A stretch of 64,000 nucleotides of DNA from Micavibrio sp. Its GTDB lineage: Bacteria > Pseudomonadota > Alphaproteobacteria > Micavibrionales > UBA9664. The notes beneath the pieces were generated by a model. It saw nothing but the letters and a program-made list of their open reading frames with translations. It was not told the origin of the DNA and made no database searches. Positions 18,652-28,522 of this stretch are shown here, piece after piece. A program made the translations under genes and the position numbers. The first letter of the stretch is position 1. Every line of letters starts with the position of its first letter. The stretch lies in contig PAAR01000009.1 of NCBI GenBank assembly GCA_002699085.1, positions 133,725 to 197,724 of the forward strand, written 5' to 3'.

Positions 18652-19098
18652 TTATCTGCGGCTATAGCTGGCTGAAAAACCTAATGCTTGCGCTTCACAG
18701 CCTGTTTCAATTTTCTCAACCGTAATATCAAGCATCTCAATACGTGACTCAACAAAGCATTTACGCGCTAAGCTATCGGCAAAGTTTTCGAGTAATGCGA
18801 AATGACCTTCATTGGCAACATTGCGCGCATATTCAATAAATTGCTCAGGATAGACCGTGTCTTTAACTGTCACAACGTTACCAAAGTCTTCGGCAGCAAT
18901 GTCTGCCGCAATGTTAATACGGACTTGTTGTTTTACATCACGCTCATGTGCATAAAAACCAATTGAGCAGGGGATGATAAAATCTCTGACAAAAACAGTG
19001 TTGTCTTCACGAATAAGTGTTTGGTTTGTGTTGGCCGCTAGGTCGGCATATGTCGTTGGCTTCTTTTGAGAAGTAATCTTGGTCAATAAATTGTTCAT
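18652..19098 (-). CDS. folB: Dihydroneopterin aldolase FolB
   Basis: This 148-residue folate-pathway enzyme is predicted to cleave dihydroneopterin to 6-hydroxymethyl-dihydropterin. The family start FIIPCSIGFYAHERDVKQ is at about residues 41-58. The lysine in ITVEKIE corresponds to the conserved catalytic position. About 35 extra N-terminal residues precede the domain, so the true start may be internal, but no better start is obvious. It is a lone gene with no folP or folK beside it, running convergent to the mutY pair. Confidence 0.87.
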   Translation of the reverse strand: MNNLLTKITSQKKPTTYADLAANTNQTLIREDNTVFVRDFIIPCSIGFYAHERDVKQQVRINIAADIAAEDFGNVVTVKDTVYPEQFIEYARNVANEGHFALLENFADSLARKCFVESRIEMLDITVEKIETGCEAQALGFSASYSRR

Positions 19099-19157
19099 AT
19101 TCTGGCTTTAGCAAATAAACGCTATTTGTTGCAAGAAAAATAAATTTACTTATCCAC

Positions 19158-20285
<1,128 letters not shown>

Positions 20286-20303
20286 TTATTTCCTCAGACA
20301 CGA

Positions 20304-20332
20304 ATCATGAATCATTTGAGAGTCTGGGTCAA
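20304..20332 (-). promoter_or_regulatory. Predicted ccrM promoter containing GANTC
   Basis: On the minus strand TTGACC (20327-20332) is followed by 17 bases and CATGAT (20304-20309). One GANTC lies in the spacer (20320-20324) and two overlap the -10 element. This resembles GcrA/CcrM-controlled promoters of Caulobacter. A start near 20297 leaves a 24-base leader. Confidence 0.55.
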
Positions 20333-20421
20333 GGAATTAATTCATTTTAAAGTTAAAAAGAGTCATAAGAGTCAATATCTTATCATAATATCTTCATAAG
20401 TGACTCAAATGCTTATAGTTT

Positions 20422-20450
20422 TTGATTTTACTTAACTTATCGGGTATGAT
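20422..20450 (+). promoter_or_regulatory. Predicted promoter of the solute-binding protein gene
   Basis: TTGATT (20422-20427), a 17-base spacer and TATGAT (20445-20450) precede the ATG at 20480. GGAG at 20467-20470 is the ribosome binding site. Confidence 0.6.
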
Positions 20451-20479
20451 TTCGCTTAAATAAATTGGAGAGAGTCTTT

Positions 20480-21298
20480 ATGAGAGCATTTTTTATCGCA
20501 GTATTTCTGTTGTCATTCTTGAGTTTGCCTGTATGGGCCGCCGACAATGAGCACAGAGCTTATGACCGCATCATGCAAAGCAATGAAATTAAATGCGGCT
20601 ATGCTGTCTGGCCTCCCTTTGTTGAAAAAGATCCGAATACGGGTGAGATGTCAGGTATCCTCGTTGATATCGTTGGTGAAATTGGTAAAAGCTTAGATTT
20701 AAAGATTAACTGGGCTTATGAGACTGGCTATGGCACATATACTGAAGACCTGAATACAAACCGCATGGATGTTATGTGTGCGACATTATGGGCTGATGCA
20801 GGCCGCATTCGTAATTCACTCTTAATTGATCCTTTCCTTTATTCTGGTGTTTACCTGGTCGTAAAAGATGGGGACGACCGCTTTAACGATGATTTTTCAA
20901 AGCTTAACAGTGAAGAATATACGATAGCGGGCATTGAGGGTGATATCACACAAACTTTGGCAAATCGTCTCTTTCCGAAAGCGAAGAAGATTACGCTGAC
21001 CAATATTTCACAAGCTTCTGAATTGGCCGAAAATGTTAAAACTGGCAAAGCAGATGCTACTTTTTCTGATCTAGGTTTCTTCAATGACTATAATCTCAAG
21101 AACCCGAATACAGTGAAAGTGCTTACGAATAATCCAGCATGGATATTCGGGGAACGTATGGCTGTGAAAAATGGCGAGACAAAGCTTAAATATCTTCTCG
21201 ACACAGCAATTAGCGAATTGGTGAATAGCGGTAAAATTGATGAAATCATCAAAAAATACCCAGATACCAGCACTATGCCACCTAAAAAATCCTATTAA
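20480..21298 (+). CDS. Periplasmic solute-binding protein (family 3-like)
   Basis: This 272-residue exported protein has a signal peptide ending VWA (about residues 1-20) and a single bilobed type-II binding domain. Visible pieces are KCGYAVWPPFVEKD and SGILVDIVGEIGKSL in the first half and IAGIEGDITQTLANRLFP in the second, as in amino-acid/polar solute binding proteins. No permease or ATPase gene is nearby, so the transporter is elsewhere or the protein is an orphan sensor. I chose ATG 20480 over an upstream TTG because GGAG lies 9 bases before it. Its stop overlaps the convergent rnhB stop. Confidence 0.87.
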   Translation: MRAFFIAVFLLSFLSLPVWAADNEHRAYDRIMQSNEIKCGYAVWPPFVEKDPNTGEMSGILVDIVGEIGKSLDLKINWAYETGYGTYTEDLNTNRMDVMCATLWADAGRIRNSLLIDPFLYSGVYLVVKDGDDRFNDDFSKLNSEEYTIAGIEGDITQTLANRLFPKAKKITLTNISQASELAENVKTGKADATFSDLGFFNDYNLKNPNTVKVLTNNPAWIFGERMAVKNGETKLKYLLDTAISELVNSGKIDEIIKKYPDTSTMPPKKSY

Positions 21299-21924
21299 GC
21301 ATGTTGTTTTAATAGCAAAGATTTAACTGGCTCGAAGCTGCGGCGGTGATGCGGTGTGATGCCATGCTCATGGATGGCCTCTATATGTGTTTTTGCGCCA
21401 TAACCTACATTGCTATGCCAGCCATATTGCGGATAATCCTTGGCCAATTCAGCCATGAGAGTGTCTCGCGTTACTTTAGCGACGATTGATGCTGCGGCAA
21501 TTGATACGCTTTTGCTGTCACCCTTAATAACAGTTGCAACAGAGCAGGGCAATTTGGGCGCTTTATTACCATCCACAAGCGCATGCGCTATTGACTCAGG
21601 GCATTTTGCTTGAAAGGTATTAAATGCATTACTCATAGAGCGTAAGGTGGCCTGTAAAATATTTATTTGGTCGATGACTTCAATATCAAGGATATCAATA
21701 CCGCATATACAATTTTCCTGAATTAAAGTATTAAGAACCTCACGTTTTTTTGCAGAAAGCTTTTTGCTATCGTTCAATTCTTTGACCCATGCCGTCTCGC
21801 GTATCATTTCAGGAATATAAACACAAGCGGCAACAACAGGGCCAGCCAGAGGGCCTCGGCCAACCTCATCTATGCCGCAGACAATGCCGTTTATATTGTC
21901 TTCTAGGCTAAAATCAGGCCGCAT
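21295..21924 (-). CDS. rnhB: Ribonuclease HII
   Basis: This 209-residue enzyme cuts RNA in RNA-DNA hybrids and single ribonucleotides in DNA. The DEG-type motif is at Asp19-Glu20 in GIDEVGRGPLAGPVV, with later acidic residues in HALVDGNK and AKVTRD. A longer frame starts at 21993 but runs 80 bases into the upstream gene. The ATG at 21924 gives normal RNase HII length and an 11-base overlap (ATGCGGCCTGA) with the oxygenase stop, which suggests translational coupling. Confidence 0.94.
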   Translation of the reverse strand: MRPDFSLEDNINGIVCGIDEVGRGPLAGPVVAACVYIPEMIRETAWVKELNDSKKLSAKKREVLNTLIQENCICGIDILDIEVIDQINILQATLRSMSNAFNTFQAKCPESIAHALVDGNKAPKLPCSVATVIKGDSKSVSIAAASIVAKVTRDTLMAELAKDYPQYGWHSNVGYGAKTHIEAIHEHGITPHHRRSFEPVKSLLLKQHA

Positions 21925-22855
21925 CTTTGGCTGATTTGTAACTTTCTGTTTTTGTCGAATAAGGGTCATTAAAGGTTTTACGGTAGATTGCATATTCAGT
22001 GACTGTCATTGGCTTATCTGGATAGCCTTCAACAGGCGTTCTGTCCGCAAATTTTGATTGTGGCTGTAGCATAAAATCTGCGTTCATATGTCCAAAGTAA
22101 ACAATACTCATACGCCCATCATTTTTCGCTTCTGCCCAATGATTACAGGGCAATACAGCATCATTGGTGAGCCAACCGAGCTGGTAACCATTATTTTTTA
22201 ACCCCATGCCTTCTTCAGCAATCACAGAAACCTGCTCACCTTTACGACTTTCAATCGTTAATCCAGGCTGCCTTGGGAATAGAATAGTCTGGCGAGAGCG
22301 GTCACGATGCGGTGCAATCGAATTACCTTTTTGCGCGCCAAAGGTCACCCGCAATTTATGGTTGCCGTGAACAGAGCCATCCCAGATTGTTTTTTCGTCA
22401 CCAAAAATATATAGCGATAAGGGCACTGACAGGCGGTAATCCAACTGTTGGAAGGCTTCGTACATATTGGATAATGTTTTATCAAAGACAGTTTCAACTT
22501 GAGGGCGAGGACAGAAAACTTCTTTCAACGCCTCACTTGTTGCCTCTTTAGGGCCAATCATAAAATATTCTAGCGTATCAGCTTGTGTGCCATGCGCTGA
22601 TTTCTCGCCCCCCTTAGGGAAGTAACCACCATCATGGTCATATTGCGCATAATCAAAGCGCATTTTGTCTTCCAGAGGACGCTCAAAGAAAGCACGGGCA
22701 ACTTTTTGTGTTTCAAGCAAACAGGTTTCAATTTTTGGATCATAGCCTGTAAACAGATAGGCGCCATATTCTTCTTCGGCGGCAATAATGTCGCTTTGAA
22801 GAGCTTTGTCTGTTTCTATATTGGCGATGTCAAAGACAGGCAGATCGTGTTTCAT
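21914..22855 (-). CDS. Fe(II)/2-oxoglutarate-dependent dioxygenase (isopenicillin N synthase-like)
   Basis: This 313-residue non-haem iron enzyme has the double-stranded beta-helix. Its ligands are His183-x-Asp185 in APHRDRS, His239 in CNHWAEA, and Arg248-x-Ser for the co-substrate. The N-terminal FDIANIETD and the mid-region FFERPLEDK are typical of the isopenicillin N synthase superfamily. The substrate is unknown; plant-like hormone or antibiotic roles should not be assumed. I chose the ATG at 22855 because GGAGG lies 7 bases before it; a longer frame from 22903 lacks this. It is coupled to rnhB. Confidence 0.85.
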   Translation of the reverse strand: MKHDLPVFDIANIETDKALQSDIIAAEEEYGAYLFTGYDPKIETCLLETQKVARAFFERPLEDKMRFDYAQYDHDGGYFPKGGEKSAHGTQADTLEYFMIGPKEATSEALKEVFCPRPQVETVFDKTLSNMYEAFQQLDYRLSVPLSLYIFGDEKTIWDGSVHGNHKLRVTFGAQKGNSIAPHRDRSRQTILFPRQPGLTIESRKGEQVSVIAEEGMGLKNNGYQLGWLTNDAVLPCNHWAEAKNDGRMSIVYFGHMNADFMLQPQSKFADRTPVEGYPDKPMTVTEYAIYRKTFNDPYSTKTESYKSAKDAA

Positions 22856-22944
22856 AATGTGGCCTCCGTGGATGGTGAATATGTTCTGTTCAACTCCATC
22901 CACGGTAGCCAGTGAAATCTAATTGGTCAAGCCAAGCCTCTTAT

Positions 22945-23364
22945 TTACTTTGGTACGATGTTCATTTTGAGTGTGACGCTTGTGCTGTGGCCTGTATATG
23001 AGTTTGCCAGTCGCCCTTCAAATTCTACATTTTGAACACCCACACCCATCTCACTGATTTTTTCAATGATCTTTTGATATAGCGGGTTGACCAATAATTC
23101 ATCTAGTTTAAGTGTTGGAATAGCCACTTTTTTGGCGACTGGGTAAAATTGAGCTGTAATGCATTTCTTAAACTCAGCTTTTTTAATGAGTTCGCCGTTT
23201 AATGCTTCAATTTTTGCCTTTGTATAGCTGTCCAGTTTAACGGGACCATCATAAGATGACGGATCATTCTTTGCCTGCTTTCGGTATGAACGTGGGACAA
23301 AACCGCTTGCTAATATTGCTGTTAGCAGTGCTTGTCTTGAGTCTGTTGTTTGTGTCGCTTCCAT
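22945..23364 (-). CDS. Small soluble protein of unknown function
   Basis: I do not recognise this 139-residue protein. It has no signal peptide or membrane helix. The N-terminal third is basic (SYRKQAKND), and the rest alternates strands and a helix (LVNPLYQKIIEKISEMGVGV) and ends in a strand LKMNIVPK. AAGGTT precedes the ATG, and a TTGACA promoter lies just upstream. It stands alone between pepN and the oxygenase gene, all on the same strand. Confidence 0.65.
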   Translation of the reverse strand: MEATQTTDSRQALLTAILASGFVPRSYRKQAKNDPSSYDGPVKLDSYTKAKIEALNGELIKKAEFKKCITAQFYPVAKKVAIPTLKLDELLVNPLYQKIIEKISEMGVGVQNVEFEGRLANSYTGHSTSVTLKMNIVPK

Positions 23365-23399
23365 GACTGTAACCTTTCTTAATATTTAATTAGAAGAGG

Positions 23400-23428
23400 A
23401 AAATAACACAGATTAATTATTATGTCAA
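23400..23428 (-). promoter_or_regulatory. Predicted promoter of the 139-residue gene
   Basis: Perfect TTGACA (23423-23428), a 17-base spacer and TATTTT (23400-23405) on the minus strand. It lies between the pepN stop and the next gene, giving a leader of about 30 bases. Confidence 0.5.
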
Positions 23429-23433
23429 TTAAT

Positions 23434-26028
23434 TCAGGAAAGCGCTTTACTAACTACCTCAAAAGTATTTGCAGACAAGCCATCCTTAGCGGCGATATCC
23501 TCAAGTGCTGTTTTGATAAGAGAGCTATAAGGCTCGGCCAATTTCTTCCACTGCAAGAAAGGCCCCATCATACGGGCTGTTACCTGTGGATTGATTGTAT
23601 CAAGCTCAAGCAGCATATCCTTTAGTAATGCATAGCCTGATCCATCTTTTTGGTGAAAACCAAGAGGGTTTGAGCCAGCAAAACCACTATAGACCGAACG
23701 TAAACGGTTAGGGTTTTTCATGGTGAAGGCCTCATGTTTTGTAAGACGTTTTACGATCTCTGTTGCATCGGCACGTGAAGCCATTGTTTGCAGTGAGAAC
23801 CATTTATTGACAACGAGTTCATGCTTTTTGAAACGGTCATAGAAATCAGCAAATGCCGCTTCTTTTTCAGCTGTCTCACGCTCGGCTAAATGACGAAGGG
23901 CTGCGACACGATCCGTCATATTATTAGCATTGTCATATTGGGCCTTGGCTATATCTGTTGATTGCTCTGGCAATGCCATTAAGTAATTAAGAGCCGTATT
24001 CTTAAGGGCACGACACGCCATGCTGTCTGGATCAGGACTATAAGCACCTGTTGATTGGTTAGATTGATAGATAACCAAAAACTGATCGTAATACGTGCCA
24101 GCAATATCTTTTTCTACTTGCGCTAGAACTTTATGAATAGCCAGAGGATCGATCTTCTCACGAAGTTGTGAGATATAAGATTGCGACGGCAAAGATAGGG
24201 CTCTTGAAAGTAAAGAAGGGCTCTTTTCAGTTTCCAATAAAGTACCAATCGCTTCTAAAAATGTTTTATCTGTTTTAAAGCCTTCATCTTTCTCAGCTTT
24301 ATAGATGTCAGGCAGTATAGAAGAAAGTGCCAATTTCTGACCTGCTTCCCATTTGTTAAAGCCATTTGTGTCATTTGCCATTAGGAACGCTAATGTATCC
24401 TTATCCAACCGAGCGTCCATTTGTACGGGTGCTGAGAAATTACGCAACACAGACGGGTAGGGCTGCTCTTTTACACCTTCAAATGAGAATACCTGTACAG
24501 GGTCACGTAAATAAAGCGTTTGCGTGCCGATCAAGTCCTTACCTTGTTCATTAAGTAAACCAACTTGTACAGGAATATGCATTGGTTTTTTGTCCTTTTG
24601 ACCTGCCGTGTCTGGAATATTTTGGTAAAGTGTGAAGCTATATGATTGCTTGGCTGCGTCATATTCGCCTTTGCACGTCAGTTGCGGTGTACCTGCTTGT
24701 GAATACCATAAGCGGAATTGAGCTAAGTCAATCTTTGACACTTCTTCCATGCAGTTAACAAAATCGTCACAGGTGACGGCTTGACCGTCAAAACGTGAAA
24801 AGTAAAGATCGCACGCCTCACGGAAAGTTTTCTCACCCATCAATGTATGCATCATACGAATGACCTCAGCCCCTTTTTCATAGACGGTTGAGGTGTAGAA
24901 ATTATCAATCGCAATGTAATTGTCTGGACGAATAGGATGTGCCATAGGCCCTGCATCTTCTGCAAATTGACGTCCTCGTAGATCGCTAACATCATCGATG
25001 CGTTGGATTTCATGGCCATATTCATCGCCGCAATATTCTTGTTCACGGAATACTGTGAAGCCTTCTTTTAGAGACAGCTGAAACCAGTCACGGCAAGTTA
25101 CACGGTTACCTGACCAGTTATGGAAGTATTCATGCGCTACAACGGCGTCAACTCGATAATGGTCTATATCTGTCGCCAAATCAGGATGCGCTAAAATAAG
25201 CTGGGTGTTAAAGATATTGAGAGATTTATTCTCCATTGCGCCCATATTGAAATCAGAAACCGCCACAATGTTAAACAGATCAAGGTCATATTCACGCCCA
25301 AAACGCTTTTCATCCCAAGCCATACATTTTTTCAAGCAATGCATGGCGAAAGCTGTCTGGTCTAAATCACCTTTTCTGGTGTAAATACGAAGATCAACAT
25401 TACGCCCAGACATCGTTTTAAACTTATCTTTACGCACTTCTAAATCTCCAGCGACAAGCGCAAAAAGGTAGCAAGGCTTATTGTGCGGATCTTCCCACAC
25501 GGTAAAGTGGCGACCTTCAGGTAGCTCACCTGTGTCGATTAAATTACCGTTAGAAAGGAGAATAGGGAGTTTTTGTTTGTCGCCCTCAATTCGTACGGTG
25601 AATTTAGTCATCACATCAGGACGGTCTTGAAAATAGGTAATACGACGGAATCCATGTGCTTCACATTGCGTAGCGTACATATCACCTGACTTATAAAGAC
25701 CTTCAAGCGCTGTATTCTTTTCAGGTTCAATACGATTTTCAACTACGAGGGTAAAATTATCTTTGTCTGTTTCAATGCTAAGCGTTTTATTATCCACATC
25801 GTGTTTACAATCCGCCCCATCAATCTGAACAGATTGTAGTGTCATATGTTCGCCATTTAAGGTAAGCGCATTTTTATGCGTACCGTTTCGTTTGTAAATA
25901 GTTTTGGCGACAATATCTGTGTAGCCGTCATAAAGTTTGACGGTCATATCAAATGACTCAACCCAAAAATCAGGTTGCTTATAATCTTTAAGATAAATGG
26001 CTTTTGGGGCTTGTTCGTTGTGACGCAT
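23434..26028 (-). CDS. pepN: Aminopeptidase N (M1)
   Basis: This 864-residue zinc aminopeptidase removes N-terminal residues from peptides in the cytoplasm. The substrate-binding GAMEN is at residues 263-267 and the zinc motif HEYFH at 299-303. The third ligand is the glutamate in LKEGFTVF downstream. The alpha-helical C-terminal half matches E. coli-type PepN, including the length. It has no signal peptide. It stands alone between obg and a small unknown gene. Confidence 0.96.
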   Translation of the reverse strand: MRHNEQAPKAIYLKDYKQPDFWVESFDMTVKLYDGYTDIVAKTIYKRNGTHKNALTLNGEHMTLQSVQIDGADCKHDVDNKTLSIETDKDNFTLVVENRIEPEKNTALEGLYKSGDMYATQCEAHGFRRITYFQDRPDVMTKFTVRIEGDKQKLPILLSNGNLIDTGELPEGRHFTVWEDPHNKPCYLFALVAGDLEVRKDKFKTMSGRNVDLRIYTRKGDLDQTAFAMHCLKKCMAWDEKRFGREYDLDLFNIVAVSDFNMGAMENKSLNIFNTQLILAHPDLATDIDHYRVDAVVAHEYFHNWSGNRVTCRDWFQLSLKEGFTVFREQEYCGDEYGHEIQRIDDVSDLRGRQFAEDAGPMAHPIRPDNYIAIDNFYTSTVYEKGAEVIRMMHTLMGEKTFREACDLYFSRFDGQAVTCDDFVNCMEEVSKIDLAQFRLWYSQAGTPQLTCKGEYDAAKQSYSFTLYQNIPDTAGQKDKKPMHIPVQVGLLNEQGKDLIGTQTLYLRDPVQVFSFEGVKEQPYPSVLRNFSAPVQMDARLDKDTLAFLMANDTNGFNKWEAGQKLALSSILPDIYKAEKDEGFKTDKTFLEAIGTLLETEKSPSLLSRALSLPSQSYISQLREKIDPLAIHKVLAQVEKDIAGTYYDQFLVIYQSNQSTGAYSPDPDSMACRALKNTALNYLMALPEQSTDIAKAQYDNANNMTDRVAALRHLAERETAEKEAAFADFYDRFKKHELVVNKWFSLQTMASRADATEIVKRLTKHEAFTMKNPNRLRSVYSGFAGSNPLGFHQKDGSGYALLKDMLLELDTINPQVTARMMGPFLQWKKLAEPYSSLIKTALEDIAAKDGLSANTFEVVSKALS

Positions 26029-26070
26029 CGTAATTCCTTCTTATGTATTTCTACTAAGATAGGCGATGCC

Positions 26071-27078
26071 TTAGCTTTTGTCAGCCCTGTTCTTTTTTAT
26101 TTTCTCAAAAAGAGCAAATAGAAGAGGGCGGACACCTTCACCAGTGACACCTGATATAAGATGTGTTTTTTTGCCAGTGGCTTCTTCAAATAATCTTTGT
26201 TGATCTTCTGCAAGCTCTTTACCGAGCGCATCAGCCTTATTAAGAGCGATTATTTCTTCACGCTTAGCAAGATTAGAGTCATAAGCCTTTAATTCTTTAC
26301 GAATTGTTTTATAGGCTGCAACAGCATCGTCTTGAGTGATGTCAATAACATGTAGTAAAACGGCAGTGCGCTCTATGTGGCCTAAGAAACGGTCTCCTAA
26401 ACCTTGTCCTTCATGGGCTCCTTCGATTAAACCAGGGATATCAGCAATTACGAAATCTACACCTTCATCAAGACGAACAACACCTAGATTAGGTGCTAAA
26501 GTTGTGAAAGGGTAATCGGCTATCTTTGGTTTTGCGGCGGAAGAGGCTGCCAGAAATGTTGATTTTCCTGCATTTGGTAAACCAACAAGACCAACATCTG
26601 CGATTAGCTTCAAGCGAAGCCATACAGCCAGCTCTTGCCCAGGCCAGCCTGGTGTTGACTTTTCTGGGGCTTGGTTTGTTGCGCTCTTATAATGAAGATT
26701 ACCAAAACCGCCATCGCCACCTTTTAACATGGTAATGGTTTGACCTTCCTCGAGCATATCAGCTAGAACGGTTTCTTTGTCTTCGGCTAAGATGACTGTG
26801 CCAACAGGGACTGTAATAATTAAATCTTCACCACTGCGGCCTGTGCGTTGACGACCTGCGCCACCTCGGCCTTTTTCTGCACGGAAGTGTTGAGTATAGC
26901 GAAAATCAATAAGGGTGTTCACGTCACTGACGGCCGTAAAGATAATATCACCACCTTTACCGCCATTGCCGCCATCTGGACCGCCGTATTCAATATATTT
27001 CTCACGGCGAAAGCTGGAACTACCTGCACCACCAGCACCTGACTCTAAATATATCTTTGCTTCATCTAAAAATTTCAT
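26071..27078 (-). CDS. obg: GTPase Obg/CgtA
   Basis: This 335-residue ribosome-associated GTPase has a glycine-rich Obg domain at about residues 1-155 and a G domain with G1 GLPNAGKS and G3 DIPGLIEG. The family sense is 50S maturation and stress or cell-cycle control. I start at ATG 27078 ([10 protein letters not shown], the usual family start); an in-frame GTG lies three codons upstream. The rpmA terminator ends only about 13 bases before this ATG, leaving no room for a separate promoter downstream of it, so expression likely depends on read-through or a promoter inside rpmA. Confidence 0.95.
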   Translation of the reverse strand: MKFLDEAKIYLESGAGGAGSSSFRREKYIEYGGPDGGNGGKGGDIIFTAVSDVNTLIDFRYTQHFRAEKGRGGAGRQRTGRSGEDLIITVPVGTVILAEDKETVLADMLEEGQTITMLKGGDGGFGNLHYKSATNQAPEKSTPGWPGQELAVWLRLKLIADVGLVGLPNAGKSTFLAASSAAKPKIADYPFTTLAPNLGVVRLDEGVDFVIADIPGLIEGAHEGQGLGDRFLGHIERTAVLLHVIDITQDDAVAAYKTIRKELKAYDSNLAKREEIIALNKADALGKELAEDQQRLFEEATGKKTHLISGVTGEGVRPLLFALFEKIKKNRADKS

Positions 27079-27090
27079 TTTTTTCACTTA

Positions 27091-27119
27091 ATAAAAAAGG
27101 AGGGATAGACCCTCCTTTT
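27091..27119 (-). terminator. Intrinsic terminator after rplU-rpmA
   Basis: On the minus strand a perfect 10-base-pair stem AAAAGGAGGG / CCCTCCTTTT with a 5-base loop runs into a T-rich tail (27091-27098). It stops the ribosomal protein transcript but lies right before obg, so it may act as an attenuator. Confidence 0.8.
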
Positions 27120-27146
27120 AATTCTTAATATAGGGTTGTTTAAAGC

Positions 27147-27419
27147 TTATTCAGCCGCAACAGCATCAGTTGCAACAACATTTACATATGTTTTGTTATT
27201 GCGGTGCTTTGTGAAGTTCACTTGACCTTCTTTAAGGGCGAAGATTGTGTGATCCTTACCGATATCAACATTGTGACCTACATGGAATTTTGTACCACGT
27301 TGACGCACGATGATGTTACCTGGAACAACAAATTCACCACCAAATACTTTAACGCCTAGGCGTCTACCAGCTGAGTCACGTCCGTTTCTTGAACTACCGC
27401 CTGCTTTTTTATGAGCCAT
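27147..27419 (-). CDS. rpmA: 50S ribosomal protein bL27
   Basis: This 90-residue protein reaches the peptidyl-transferase centre. It starts [16 protein letters not shown] and contains [12 protein letters not shown], both hallmarks of the family. The N-terminus begins directly with the mature sequence and shows no cleavable extension. It follows rplU by 27 bases and is terminated by the hairpin at 27091-27119. Confidence 0.97.
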   Translation of the reverse strand: MAHKKAGGSSRNGRDSAGRRLGVKVFGGEFVVPGNIIVRQRGTKFHVGHNVDIGKDHTIFALKEGQVNFTKHRNNKTYVNVVATDAVAAE

Positions 27420-27446
27420 GAGATTTTCTCCTTAAATATTATTAAA

Positions 27447-27764
27447 TTATGCTGCAGCTTTAATCGCTGTGATTTTAACCAATGTTTTATGCTGTTTGTG
27501 TCCAGCCTTACGTCTGTAATTCTGACGACGTTTCTTTTTGAAAACAATGATTTTATCTTCACGGTACTGATTAATGATCTCACCAGTAACAGACGCACCT
27601 TTAACCAAAGGCTCACCCATTGTTTGCTTCTTGTCATCGCCTAAAAATAACACCTCATCAAATGTTACTTTCGCACCAGCATCACCTTCGATTTTTTCAA
27701 TCTGAATAGTGTCATCTTTTGATACACGGTATTGTTTTCCACCAGTTTTTACGATCGCATACAT
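27447..27764 (-). CDS. rplU: 50S ribosomal protein bL21
   Basis: This 105-residue protein starts MYAIVKTGGKQYRV, the family signature, and has the basic KKKRRQNYRRKAGHKQ stretch that binds 23S rRNA. It is the first gene of the rplU-rpmA pair and is driven by a predicted TTGACA promoter upstream. Confidence 0.97.
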   Translation of the reverse strand: MYAIVKTGGKQYRVSKDDTIQIEKIEGDAGAKVTFDEVLFLGDDKKQTMGEPLVKGASVTGEIINQYREDKIIVFKKKRRQNYRRKAGHKQHKTLVKITAIKAAA

Positions 27765-27808
27765 AATATAAATTCCGTCTTTTTTGCTTATAATTAATTT
27801 GAATAAGC

Positions 27809-27838
27809 TTAATAACGCTAAGCAAGGGGGTTTGTCAA
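27809..27838 (-). promoter_or_regulatory. Predicted rplU promoter
   Basis: On the minus strand a perfect TTGACA (27833-27838) is followed by 18 bases and TATTAA (27809-27814). It gives a leader of roughly 40 bases to rplU. Confidence 0.5.
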
Positions 27839-28017
27839 GAAAATCATCTGTCTTTTTTATAGAAAAAATAATGTCAGAATTTGATATAAATACAACTAAG
27901 AGATGTAAAAATTTACTTTTTATTAAATTTATTAATGTAGCATTGTCATATTCGCAGGGGTGTGCGGGTGTGAAGGAAATAAAAAATAGCCTATTTAGGT
28001 TTATGGGGAAGAAGACA

Positions 28018-28464
28018 ATGCAAGACGTAAGTGCCGATCAACAGGCAACGCTTAATGATGCGCAGATGTTGCAAAACAAACCGCGTGCCCAAAAAATTCT
28101 TTTAGCTGATGATGATCTGTTTATTCGCTCGCTTATTAAAAAAATCATTGGCAATCATGTTGAGATAGAAGTTATGACCGATGGTAAAGGGGTTGTAGAT
28201 CAATATCGTCGATATCGTCATGCAATGGTATTGCTTGATATTCATTTACCATCAACGCCTGGCTTTAAAGTAGCTGAGGAAATATTGGGGTATGATCCAG
28301 AAGCCCACATAGTAATGCTAAGTAGCGATTCTACACGTGAAAACGTACTGAAAACTAAAAAAATTGGCGCTAAGAGCTTTATCGGCAAACCATTTCATAA
28401 AGTCAAATTGATGCGCTTGATGGATGAGTGCCCATATTTAAGGTACAGCTGTTATAAATATTGA
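28018..28464 (+). CDS. Stand-alone response regulator receiver
   Basis: This 148-residue CheY-like protein has one receiver domain. The acidic pocket is ADDD at residues 30-33, the phospho-acceptor is Asp74 in LLDIHLP, the switch Ser is in MLSSDS and the lysine in FIGKPF. A 25-residue Gln/Asp-rich N-terminal tail precedes it and there is no output domain. GGGGAAG lies just before ATG 28018, so I prefer that start; ATG 28003 is an alternative. No histidine kinase is adjacent, so its partner is unknown. The 250 bases upstream are AT-rich and carry the divergent rplU promoter. Confidence 0.86.
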   Translation: MQDVSADQQATLNDAQMLQNKPRAQKILLADDDLFIRSLIKKIIGNHVEIEVMTDGKGVVDQYRRYRHAMVLLDIHLPSTPGFKVAEEILGYDPEAHIVMLSSDSTRENVLKTKKIGAKSFIGKPFHKVKLMRLMDECPYLRYSCYKY

Positions 28465-28522
28465 AATCTCATAATTAATTGCTATGTTACATCTTGTTTC
28501 ACAATAACAAGGTGTAGTGTCT

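Larger units (their letters stand above)
20302..20476. promoter_or_regulatory. Cluster of seven GANTC methylation sites upstream of ccrM
   Basis: GANTC occurs at 20302, 20309, 20320, 20360, 20369, 20402 and 20472. At this base composition one site per roughly 250-300 bases is expected. The first three sit in or at the edge of the predicted ccrM promoter, the fourth and fifth near a second TTGACT-type element, and the last just before the divergent gene's ATG. Confidence 0.85.

Noticed and set aside
20337-20356. CtrA binding site upstream of ccrM
   Set aside because: TTAA-N6-TTAA is present, but the CtrA consensus needs seven bases between the halves. It remains a near miss only.
21924-21993. 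Longer N-terminus for RNase HII
   Set aside because: The extension lies inside the oxygenase gene in another frame and shows no family similarity, and Met24 gives a coupled start.
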